A stretch of DNA of 64,000 nucleotides from Hahellaceae bacterium. Its GTDB lineage: Bacteria; Pseudomonadota; Gammaproteobacteria; Pseudomonadales; Oleiphilaceae. Position 1 is the stretch's first letter, and the number at the start of each line of letters is the position of its first letter. Of the stretch, positions 11,101-16,682 are shown one piece after another. Made by a program: the position numbers and the translations under genes. A model generated the notes under the pieces. It saw nothing but the letters and a program-made list of their open reading frames with translations. It was not told the DNA's origin and did not search any database. Location of the stretch: positions 744,001-808,000 of the forward strand of contig JACKOD010000001.1 in NCBI GenBank assembly GCA_024234505.1, in the 5' to 3' direction.

Positions 11101-11358
11101 TCGTTAGATTTGGAGTTACTTGATAAAACAGAACTGCCTCATGACCGAACAATGACTCTTCAATGGTGTGACGGGCAAGTCACAAAGATACGGTTTGATC
11201 ATGGAGTGGGTTACTGGAGTATGGCGGGTAAAAAACCATATTTTAGCTTTGATGTAGAACCGGACCAGCAGGTGATGGAAATATTTAAACAACTTGAAAA
11301 CCTGAAAGTGGCTCAAGGTAAGCGTTTTCCCACGTTAATTTTTATAAAGCACCAATGA
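5134..11358 (+). CDS. druE: DruE-like giant DEAH-box helicase with DUF1998 domain, Druantia type III
   Basis: A 2074-residue superfamily 2 helicase. The Walker A motif TSGTGSGKTE lies near residues 123-132, the DEAH box (VLDEAHNYIG) near 255, and SAT (ATSATIGDG) near 292. The C-terminal helicase half has MGVDIGG and the arginine-finger motif QRAGRAGRRGE near 1105-1115. The region between the two halves is very long (about 700 residues) and carries cysteine pairs (CGAPIFELVFCQDC) suggesting zinc binding. Another CxxC pair set lies near 1399-1424. The DUF1998-type cysteine cluster (CDSACQSCLLGY) is near 1670-1680. This layout matches DruE, the helicase common to all Druantia types and needed for phage defence. 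No frameshift is visible, so the system may be functional. Confidence 0.85.
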   Translation: MSNITYFQPLIENIESRSVESTVSMLGISNKNLRAHLTAELKNKEAGTAFLSDTVFEAMFPWEPYSARMIEISGEGNLLNSRLVEAMDGAGDHQFGKNWFPFKHQVTAWDALLNQHKSIVVTSGTGSGKTECFMVPILNDLIKEYETCDDDLVGVRALFIYPLNALINSQRDRLRAWTGPFDGGIKFCLYNGNTEENKHPDQGKCPNEVLTRKQLRKSPAPILMTNATMLEYMLVRQVDAPIIEQSLGRLRWIVLDEAHNYIGSQAAELSLLLRRVLHAFGVEANNVRFVATSATIGDGDAALKLQTYLADLAGISTDRVVVVGGKRVFPTIDGVPGNNANLEDICSIESDNKFSLKRYDVLAGNPVSRKLRSLLTDGVELQPRLSSLAEAVLGGKGKEHELLKWLDVASYTVKPGSNEKKPEVDSIPFLPVRAHMFHQVMSGLWCCADKGCSLKKSSILGNEWPFGQVYSKRKQSCDCGAPIFELVFCQDCNEPHLMAAEDSKGNFVQYERDSIDEFSLNYESGDDEDSSGEDEVSVLGRRYIAPHQDKDLTYDVSLDRDDYSRTALGVNTLDLNVILEETPTCVCCGYSRSPSPFRQSFLGTPFYISNTVPMLLDVCQEGEKPMEQPSRGKRLITFTDSRQGTARISAKIQQDSERDALRGMVYRSAASNKKSVSHTELTELSGQVDTYDKTIEALESNNVPESLIDQTRALRQAVLDKLDQLGESTPIPWNDMVSRLQGAPDIEIWALDYYKEINRELFPETGGARVLAEMLLLREFARRPKRANSLETLGLVRLTYPALEAITDMPPEWACLKFDLKEWKDFLKVTLDFYVRENTILDIPSDWVNWMGARVYPKSVMKYDASEPASSRIKKWPQVTGVRNNRLVRLLVESAQIDITDTTNKDLVNRILQSAWLVLTSKTKLLKPILSAGSTSFHLDRSEIAFATVNHAWVCPITHRLIDTTFRGITPYLPFNTGNTLVQCRKVEIDALQVDEGLYSSDKERKAFIGDWLKSNAKVTALREENLWTDISDKVLEGGSFFRVVEHSAQQPASKLKSYEARFKAGKINVMSCSTTMEMGVDIGGISAVAMNNAPPHPANYLQRAGRAGRRGETRAIAFTICKDNPHERSVFANPQWPFKTVIPAPYIAFNSQQIVQRHVNSLLISYFLKEICSLDASESIITLNCAWFFIVVDNKESNYQKFCYWLNQMKLDGAPPTLSNGITKVIKGSILANMPMQLLFQNSLDSIENVASKWLPVYKDLMLEMDKLKKVSEKDPFRRKIEHDLKRIGDGHLVSELASRAFLPCYGFPTGIATFDHYSIHDYKQKKYVNNKSGRIDNLTRMKERPARDLPVAIREYAPGADVVIDGLSYRSAGILLNQYEPDGGYSQPIKMDVEWRCNSCGHIAKNLGSHFDEHCTECGAHIHSDNQREFIEPLGFAVDFYSVPSTDISHQAYIPVREPWVTAGGELHDLFNPLLGSYRVNSAGHIFNHSGGINDNGYAVCLRCGKADSMTAEGGFPDTLEPLQKHTRLQGRPSAGHDACCEGSDEPYAIKGGVYLGVSDQTDIVELYLKNPEQNEYLGVNPGDPLMWTLAVAFRQSLADIHGINAEELGYTVKADNSALFRKPVSVIALFDRCGGGAGFSSAAPYHMKKLLSQARNYVECRDDCDSACQSCLLGYDTRFHESVLNRKVALDYLKSVEHLFDMPDSAKIFGDGSQFCVDSIDGELLRLANSYPKLCLLISEFDARCSLSEANLKTRCLAYKDCFKELELVFPLSALRDMSDEQREDLWALHKFGVQISYSDQSHPNILAQLTSCSSIRTLGTNKITATRADHGYFDLSDAYLVYSDAPLGLITKPYENLEPTKVLGDSEVEIEAQCDGSAMNFGDKLWRLLAAAHDTLQERIINGAELKEICYRDAYICSPLTLVLFAEIIDGLKRALGHSWDHPAIKLTTSNKMPKKDKSYGFYGEWSSKKDQRQVYEAYFENMAESLDLELLDKTELPHDRTMTLQWCDGQVTKIRFDHGVGYWSMAGKKPYFSFDVEPDQQVMEIFKQLENLKVAQGKRFPTLIFIKHQ

Positions 11359-11393
11359 ACTTGACGCTTTGTTCTTTGGTATAGCTATTTGTT

Positions 11394-11432
11394 ATTAGAT
11401 TTCCACTTCGTCTGTAGTAGTGGAAATCTAAT
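11394..11432. repeat. Perfect 13-bp inverted repeat (hairpin) downstream of druE
   Basis: ATTAGATTTCCAC at 11394-11406 is the exact reverse complement of 11420-11432, with a 13-base loop. It starts 36 bases after the druE stop. There is no T run after the stem, so it is not a classical intrinsic terminator. It may still end or stabilise the long druH-druE transcript from its 3' end, or mark an element boundary. Confidence 0.6.
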
Positions 11433-11497
11433 CGATCTATTTGCTTTAACCAATTCAAAATTTTAGTCATCAGGCTGCGCTGAGCCTCAAAGCCTAC

Positions 11498-11701
11498 CTA
11501 TGCATCAATGAAGCGACGGTAGGTGACAATAAAAGGGCCGGGTTGTTCTTCACGTACGATTGCGTAACCTCGCATTAATTTGGGGGCAAACACATCATCC
11601 CATGCAGCTTCAAATGACCAAATTTTATCAGTAGGCTGTAACTGTTCCAGAAAATTCGTCCAAGCTGCATTGAGGTGACCGAATGGTATTCTGGGAGGTT
11701 A
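11498..11701 (-). pseudogene. Fragment of an unrecognised protein gene
   Basis: On the minus strand a frame of 66 codons stays open between a TAA (11699-11701) and a TAG (11498-11500) without a usable start codon near its beginning. The translation is protein-like: GHLNAAWTNFLEQLQP near the beginning and IVREEQPGPFIVTYRRFIDA at the end, with balanced composition and a natural-looking C-terminus. I do not recognise the family. It looks like the 3' remnant of a truncated gene, probably cut when the accessory segment was inserted or rearranged. It could also be chance. Confidence 0.4.
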
Positions 11702-11845
11702 ATGATGAGCAAACAAAGGACCGAGAGTAAACTCAATCAACCGAGCCATCATGTGGCGTAAATTTGCATGCCCGTCGATGTGTGCAGGGGGTATCGTAAG
11801 GTTTCGCCTAAATTCTAATTATGATTTTTCGATAGGAGTACAGTT

Positions 11846-12262
11846 ATGTATACAGGGAGTTGTCTATGCGGTGGAGTCAAATTTGAAATACACCAAGAGA
11901 TTGGACCGGTTCAAATATGTCATTGCATTCAATGCCGAAAAGCCCAGGGATCGGCGATTGTCACGAATGCACCGGTTCAGGAAGAAAATTTCAAGCTTGT
12001 TTCTGGCAGTGATTTGATAGGGGGTTTTGAGTCATCTCCGGGTAAGCAGCGATGCTTCTGCAAAAACTGCGGATCGCCTATCTATAGTAAAACTAATAAA
12101 TTGCCTGGTGTGGTACGTATTAGAGTTGGCACATTAGATGGTGACATTGATACAAATCCAATCGCTCATTTTTATGTAGCACACAAAGCTAATTGGTTTC
12201 AGATAACGGATGGCTTACCCCAGTTCCAGGAGGGTTATGTGTCGCCAGGCACAAATCCATAA
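11846..12262 (+). CDS. GFA family (CENP-V/GFA domain) zinc protein
   Basis: The 138-residue protein is a compact GFA-domain protein. It shows the zinc-binding cysteine sets of the family: CLCGG at residues 6-10, CHCIQCRKAQG near 26-36 and CFCKNCGSPIY near 72-82. Members are often annotated as glutathione-dependent formaldehyde-activating enzymes, but most have no proven reaction, so I would not assign a substrate. The ATG at 11846 follows an AGGAG sequence about 8 bases upstream. It stands alone between the defence genes and the tRNA cluster, in the same direction as both. Length is normal for the family. Confidence 0.85.
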   Translation: MYTGSCLCGGVKFEIHQEIGPVQICHCIQCRKAQGSAIVTNAPVQEENFKLVSGSDLIGGFESSPGKQRCFCKNCGSPIYSKTNKLPGVVRIRVGTLDGDIDTNPIAHFYVAHKANWFQITDGLPQFQEGYVSPGTNP

Positions 12263-12388
12263 CATCTGCTTATAACGAACGATTTAACCTGATTTAAACT
12301 GTTTTGGGTGTTTTGTGATCATGTTGGTTGCAAAACATTCTAAGATTGCTAGAAATACAAAAAAATGAAGATTTCATTGGAATAGTGG

Positions 12389-12417
12389 TTGACGAGGTGC
12401 GGGTCCGACTGTATTAT
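12389..12417 (+). promoter_or_regulatory. Sigma-70 promoter of the tRNA cluster
   Basis: TTGACG at 12389-12394 and TATTAT at 12412-12417 are separated by exactly 17 bases. They are followed by a GC-rich stretch (TCGCGCC), as is typical of growth-rate and stringently controlled stable-RNA promoters. The first tRNA begins 44 bases downstream of the -10 box. The 12263-12388 stretch before it shows nothing else. Confidence 0.75.
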
Positions 12418-12460
12418 TCGCGCCATCTTTGCTGAGGCACAAAAGCGAAGGCAAAAAAAT

Positions 12461-12537
12461 CGGGGTATAGCGCAGTCTGGTAGCGCGTCTGCTTTGGGAG
12501 CAGAATGTCGGGAGTTCGAATCTCTCTACCCCGACCA
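12461..12537 (+). tRNA. tRNA-Pro (anticodon TGG)
   Basis: Acceptor arm CGGGGTA at 12461-12467 pairs with TACCCCG at 12527-12533, followed by A and an encoded CCA. The anticodon arm is TCTGC-TTTGGGA-GCAGA with anticodon TGG. The T-loop GTTCGAATC is present. It is the first gene of a four-tRNA cluster. Confidence 0.97.
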
Positions 12538-12617
12538 ACTTTCTTTTCGAAAGTGTCTTCTGGTGTTAAGTAATTAAGATTGGCTTATGTGCTGAGATTG
12601 ATTAGGGCAAGGCTAGG

Positions 12618-12694
<77 letters not shown>

Positions 12695-12724
12695 AAGACT
12701 TCAAAGAGTTAGTAAAGATTAAGT

Positions 12725-12801
12725 GGTGGACGTAGCTCAGTTGGTAGAGCCCAGGATTGTGACTCCTGTGGTCGAGGGTTCGATCCCCTTCGTCCACCCC
12801 A
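12725..12801 (+). tRNA. tRNA-His (anticodon GTG)
   Basis: The gene includes the extra G at position -1 (12725) that pairs with the C discriminator, the identity feature of tRNA-His. Acceptor GTGGACG at 12726-12732 pairs with CGTCCAC at 12791-12797, then C and an encoded CCA. The anticodon loop carries GTG. Confidence 0.97.
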
Positions 12802-12877
12802 ATTTGCTCTCGCATACGTAGGTATCGGGTAGCTAGGCTTTGGAACGCAGTTATGCTGTGCCAGGCGTAAAATATTT

Positions 12878-12963
<86 letters not shown>

Positions 12964-13086
12964 CGTTTTTAGAACTTCCTCTCCAGTACATCTAAAAATT
13001 CCCCATTTAAGTACTTGCCATTTTCAGGGTGGGCTTTTAGCATATCGGCCCTAAAATTTATTCGGTAACTATTTAGAGGAATTTCC

Positions 13087-14409
13087 ATGCAAGTTTCTGT
13101 TGAAACCACGTCTTCGATCGAACGGCGCATGACCATTGGCGTACCTTCAGATAACGTTGAAAAAGAAGTAGAAAAACGTCTTCAACAAACCGCTAAAACG
13201 GCGCGTATTAATGGCTTTCGTCGTGGCAAAGTGCCGATGAATGTGGTGAAGCGTCGTTACGGTCTGGAAGTTCGTCAGGAAGTTTTAGGTGAAGTGATGC
13301 GCAATGCTTATGTTGAAGCATTGCAAAAAGAGGGAATTAACCCGGTCGGTTATCCTCGCTTTGAGCCTAAGGCTGTCGAAGAAGGTAAGGATCTGGAATT
13401 TGTAGCTATTGTTGAAATTATGCCAGAGGTTGCTTTGGGTGATTTTGCATCTCTGCAGATTGAGAAAGAAACCGCGATCATCGAAACACAAGATGTTGAC
13501 AATATGCTCAACGTTTTGCGTCGCCAATATGCAGAGCAAAGTGCTGTTGAGCGAGCGGCTCAAAATGGTGATGTAGTTGTAGCAGATTATGTCGGTTCTA
13601 TTGATGGTGTTGCTTTCGAGGGTGGAAGTGCAACAGGTGCATCCATCGGTTTGGGTAGTGGTCAGATGATTCCCGGATTTGAAGAGGGTCTGGTGGGTGT
13701 GGTTGCTGGCCAGGAAATTGAGCTATCTGTTACTTTTCCTGAGGCGTATCACAACACAGAGCTTGCAGGAAAAGCAGCTAAGTTTGATGTGAAGGTTGCA
13801 CAGGTAAAAGAACAGGTTCTGCCTGAGCTGAATAAGGAATTTTTTGCCAAGTTCGGTATTGAAACCGAAAGTGAAGAAGAGTTCCGCGCCGAGATTGTTA
13901 AAAATATGGAGCGTGAGCTTCAGCAGGCAATCTCTAATAAGGTGAAGCAGCAAGTGGTTTCCGGATTGGTTGAGGCTCATGAATTTGCCGTGCCTCAGTC
14001 GCTTATTGATCAGGAAATTGATCGCCTTCGCAATGATGCGGTTCGTCAGTTTGGTGGTATGAAGCAGTTCAAAGCTTCTGATTTGCCTGCTGAAATATTC
14101 CAGTCTCAGGCTGAGCAGCGTGTCAAGGTGGGTGTGTTGTTTGCGGAAGTGGTGAAACAGCATGAGATCAAGGTTGATCCTGCGCGTGTTGATGCCAAAC
14201 TTCAGGAAATCGCAAGCACATATCAAGAACCAGAACAGGTTGTTGAGTGGTATAAAAACAATAAAGAGCAAATGTCTCAGATTCATTCCGTTGTAATGGA
14301 AGAGGCAGTTGTTGATTTTATTGTTGAAAAAGCGAATGTTAGCGAAAAATCGGTAAGTTATGAGGAGGCGGTACGCCCTCTCGCAAACAAGCCGAAAAAA
14401 GCTGAATAA
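13087..14409 (+). CDS. tig: Trigger factor, ribosome-bound peptidyl-prolyl isomerase and chaperone
   Basis: A 440-residue protein, normal length for trigger factor. The ribosome-binding signature GFRRGKVP is at residues 43-50 of the N-terminal domain. The FKBP-type isomerase domain (NGDVVVADYVGSIDG onward) covers about 160-245. The rest forms the long C-terminal substrate-cradling arms. It binds the ribosome exit tunnel and shields nascent chains in the cytosol. It heads the tig-clpP-clpX-lon block and is followed by its own strong intrinsic terminator. The ATG at 13087 is preceded by AGAGGA. Confidence 0.98.
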   Translation: MQVSVETTSSIERRMTIGVPSDNVEKEVEKRLQQTAKTARINGFRRGKVPMNVVKRRYGLEVRQEVLGEVMRNAYVEALQKEGINPVGYPRFEPKAVEEGKDLEFVAIVEIMPEVALGDFASLQIEKETAIIETQDVDNMLNVLRRQYAEQSAVERAAQNGDVVVADYVGSIDGVAFEGGSATGASIGLGSGQMIPGFEEGLVGVVAGQEIELSVTFPEAYHNTELAGKAAKFDVKVAQVKEQVLPELNKEFFAKFGIETESEEEFRAEIVKNMERELQQAISNKVKQQVVSGLVEAHEFAVPQSLIDQEIDRLRNDAVRQFGGMKQFKASDLPAEIFQSQAEQRVKVGVLFAEVVKQHEIKVDPARVDAKLQEIASTYQEPEQVVEWYKNNKEQMSQIHSVVMEEAVVDFIVEKANVSEKSVSYEEAVRPLANKPKKAE

Positions 14410-14446
14410 GTTAGACTGATTTATTCAGAAACTAAGCTAGAATGAA

Positions 14447-14475
14447 AACAGCCGGAGTGATCCGGCTGTTTTTTA
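14447..14475 (+). terminator. Intrinsic terminator of tig
   Basis: AACAGCCGGA at 14447-14456 pairs with TCCGGCTGTT at 14461-14470 across a GTGA tetraloop and runs into a T tract. It separates tig from clpP, which therefore needs its own promoter or read-through. Confidence 0.95.
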
Positions 14476-14517
14476 TTTGGGAATCGCTAGTTCTATTTGA
14501 TCCAAGGGAAAAAAATA

Positions 14518-15159
14518 ATGAAGCATAATGATGTGACAGCTGGTCAGTCGAGCATAATAACTAATGCCGGTTTGGTGCCTATTGTAATTGAGCAGACTGC
14601 ACGGGGTGAACGCTCATTTGATATCTATTCTCGCCTCTTGAAAGAAAGGGTTATTTTTCTTGTCGGGCAAGTTGAAGATTACATGGCGAATCTTGTTGTT
14701 GCGCAGCTTCTGTTTCTTGAGTCGGAAAATCCAGATAAAGATATTCACCTCTATATAAATTCTCCTGGTGGATCGGTGACTGCAGGTATGGCGATTTATG
14801 ACACCATGCAATTCATCAAGCCTGATGTTTCAACACTTTGTATTGGCCAGGCATGCAGTATGGGCGCATTTTTGTTAGCAGGCGGTGCCAAGGATAAGCG
14901 TTTTTGCCTTCCGAATTCGCGTATGATGATACATCAGCCTCTAGGTGGGTATCAGGGGCAAGCAACGGATATCGAGATTCATACGAAAGAAATTCTTACG
15001 ATTAGGGATAAGTTGAATCGTATTTTGGCAGAGCATACTGGGCAAGACCTGGAAACGATTAAAAAAGATACAGATCGTGATAATTTCATGGACGCGAAAG
15101 CAGCGGTCGAGTATGGTTTAATTGATGCTGTACTTGATAAACGAGTGCCAAATAAATAA
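14518..15159 (+). CDS. clpP: ATP-dependent Clp protease proteolytic subunit
   Basis: Serine protease that forms the double heptameric ring of ClpXP/ClpAP in the cytosol. Starting at the ATG at 14518 gives 213 residues with the catalytic triad Ser114 (GQACSMGAF), His139 (MMIHQPLGG) and Asp188, close to the E. coli spacing. I prefer this start because AAGGGA lies 8 bases upstream and the N-terminus then has the usual short propeptide; an in-frame TTG at 14497 is less likely. It is followed after 88 bases by clpX, its ATPase partner. Confidence 0.98.
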   Translation: MKHNDVTAGQSSIITNAGLVPIVIEQTARGERSFDIYSRLLKERVIFLVGQVEDYMANLVVAQLLFLESENPDKDIHLYINSPGGSVTAGMAIYDTMQFIKPDVSTLCIGQACSMGAFLLAGGAKDKRFCLPNSRMMIHQPLGGYQGQATDIEIHTKEILTIRDKLNRILAEHTGQDLETIKKDTDRDNFMDAKAAVEYGLIDAVLDKRVPNK

Positions 15160-15247
15160 TACTGTTAACCATAAAAACAGCGTAATTTGAATTTTACAGG
15201 CGCAGGCATTTTATGTGTCCTGCTGCCGTTACAGTAGAGGTAGTTAG

Positions 15248-16534
15248 ATGGCTGACCATAAAAGCGGTAAAGGCGATGACAATGGTAAGTTGCTTTACTG
15301 CTCTTTTTGCGGAAAAAGCCAGCACGAGGTCAGGAAGCTGATCGCGGGGCCTTCGGTTTTTATTTGCGACGAGTGTGTGGATCTTTGTAACGATATCATT
15401 CGTGAAGAAATTCAGGAAACAACTACCGAAGACAGGAGCGATCGACTTCCTGTTCCTACCGAAATTAAAACAACGCTTGATGACTATGTTATAGGTCAGG
15501 AGCGTGCGAAGGTAGTCCTTGCAGTGGCTGTTTATAACCACTACAAGCGCCTTCGTTATGGGGACAAAAAGTCTGATATCGAGTTAGGTAAAAGCAATAT
15601 CTTGTTGATCGGCCCGACGGGTAGCGGAAAAACATTATTGGCGGAAACCCTGGCGAGGCTTCTGAATGTTCCGTTCACAATCGCAGATGCAACCACGCTG
15701 ACAGAGGCGGGTTACGTGGGCGAAGATGTGGAGAATATAATTCAGAAGTTGTTGCAGAAATGCGATTATGATGTTGAAAAGGCGCAACGTGGAATTGTCT
15801 ATATCGATGAAATAGATAAAATTTCCCGCAAATCTGATAACCCTTCAATCACTCGTGATGTGTCTGGAGAAGGTGTTCAGCAGGCGTTGTTAAAGCTTAT
15901 CGAAGGTACGGTAGCATCTGTTCCGCCACAGGGCGGGAGAAAGCATCCACAGCAGGAGTTTTTGCAGGTCGATACCTCTAATATCCTGTTTATTTGCGGT
16001 GGTGCATTTGCAGGTTTGGATAAGGTTATTCGTGACCGTTCCGAAAGAAGCAGCATTGGCTTTTCTGCGGTAGTCAAAAGTAAAGAGGAAGTTAAATCAG
16101 TTGGCGATACGCTTCGGGATGTAGAAACTGAAGATCTGGTCAAATATGGTTTGATTCCGGAGTTTGTAGGGCGTCTGCCGGTTATTGCAACATTGAACGA
16201 GCTGGATGAAGAAGCGCTGATACAAATTCTGACAGAGCCCAAAAATGCACTTACAAAGCAATATCATAAACTCTTCGAAATGGAGGGGGTTGATGTTGAC
16301 TTCAGGGAGGACGCTTTGCGCGCTGTTGCCAAGAAAGCAATGGATAGAAAGACTGGTGCACGAGGCCTGCGTTCGATTCTGGAGAATGTGCTACTAGATA
16401 CCATGTATATGATTCCCTCTGAGCATGGCATAAGCAAAGTGGTTATAGATGAGAGTGTTATTCACGGTGAGTCTGAACCGATTAAAATATATGCAAATAC
16501 GGAGCAGCAGGCCAAAGTTGTTCCTAATGATTAG
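15248..16534 (+). CDS. clpX: Clp protease ATP-binding subunit ClpX
   Basis: The 428-residue AAA+ unfoldase that selects and feeds substrates to ClpP. The N-terminal zinc-binding domain has Cys18, Cys21, Cys40 and Cys43 (CSFCG and CDECVDLC). Walker A GPTGSGKT is at 122-129, and Walker B (IVYIDEIDKI) follows near 180. The C-terminal small domain contains GARGLRSILE. Length and motifs are standard. It is terminated by a clear hairpin before lon. Confidence 0.98.
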   Translation: MADHKSGKGDDNGKLLYCSFCGKSQHEVRKLIAGPSVFICDECVDLCNDIIREEIQETTTEDRSDRLPVPTEIKTTLDDYVIGQERAKVVLAVAVYNHYKRLRYGDKKSDIELGKSNILLIGPTGSGKTLLAETLARLLNVPFTIADATTLTEAGYVGEDVENIIQKLLQKCDYDVEKAQRGIVYIDEIDKISRKSDNPSITRDVSGEGVQQALLKLIEGTVASVPPQGGRKHPQQEFLQVDTSNILFICGGAFAGLDKVIRDRSERSSIGFSAVVKSKEEVKSVGDTLRDVETEDLVKYGLIPEFVGRLPVIATLNELDEEALIQILTEPKNALTKQYHKLFEMEGVDVDFREDALRAVAKKAMDRKTGARGLRSILENVLLDTMYMIPSEHGISKVVIDESVIHGESEPIKIYANTEQQAKVVPND

Positions 16535-16549
16535 ATAATTTGCAGTTAT

Positions 16550-16575
16550 AAGGGGCGAATAGCCCCTTTTTTATT
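16550..16575 (+). terminator. Intrinsic terminator of clpX
   Basis: AAGGGGC at 16550-16556 pairs with GCCCCTT at 16562-16568 across a 5-base loop and is followed by a T-rich tract. It lies 16 bases after the clpX stop codon. Confidence 0.92.
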
Positions 16576-16583
16576 TTCTTTGA

Positions 16584-16612
16584 CTTGTAATTTCGTACCC
16601 TAATCCCCACAT
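16584..16612 (+). promoter_or_regulatory. Candidate heat-shock (sigma-32) promoter of lon
   Basis: CTTGTA at 16584-16589 and CCCCACAT at 16605-16612 are 15 bases apart. This resembles the sigma-32 pattern CTTGAA - 13 to 17 bases - CCCCATNT, with one or two mismatches in each box. It sits between the clpX terminator and lon, a gene that is heat-shock controlled in other gammaproteobacteria. Confidence 0.55.
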
Positions 16613-16682
16613 TCAAATCCCATACGTTGCTGCATTTATTCTAAATTTCAGCAGATGAGTTCCAGTTTTATTTGGGATAGCT

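Larger units (their letters stand above)
11359..11845. other. Gene-poor stretch between druE and the GFA-family gene
   Basis: This stretch holds the 13-bp hairpin at 11394-11432 and a minus-strand gene fragment at 11498-11701, both listed separately. I found no complete gene. An AGGAG box just upstream of 11846 serves the GFA-family gene. The mixture of hairpin and fragment is what the decayed edge of an inserted segment would look like, but no duplicated end could be matched by eye. Confidence 0.4.

Noticed and set aside
11751..12017. Open frame of 88 codons overlapping the GFA-family gene
   Set aside because: It is the +1-frame shadow of the GFA gene; that gene has the zinc motifs and a ribosome-binding site, while this frame has neither.
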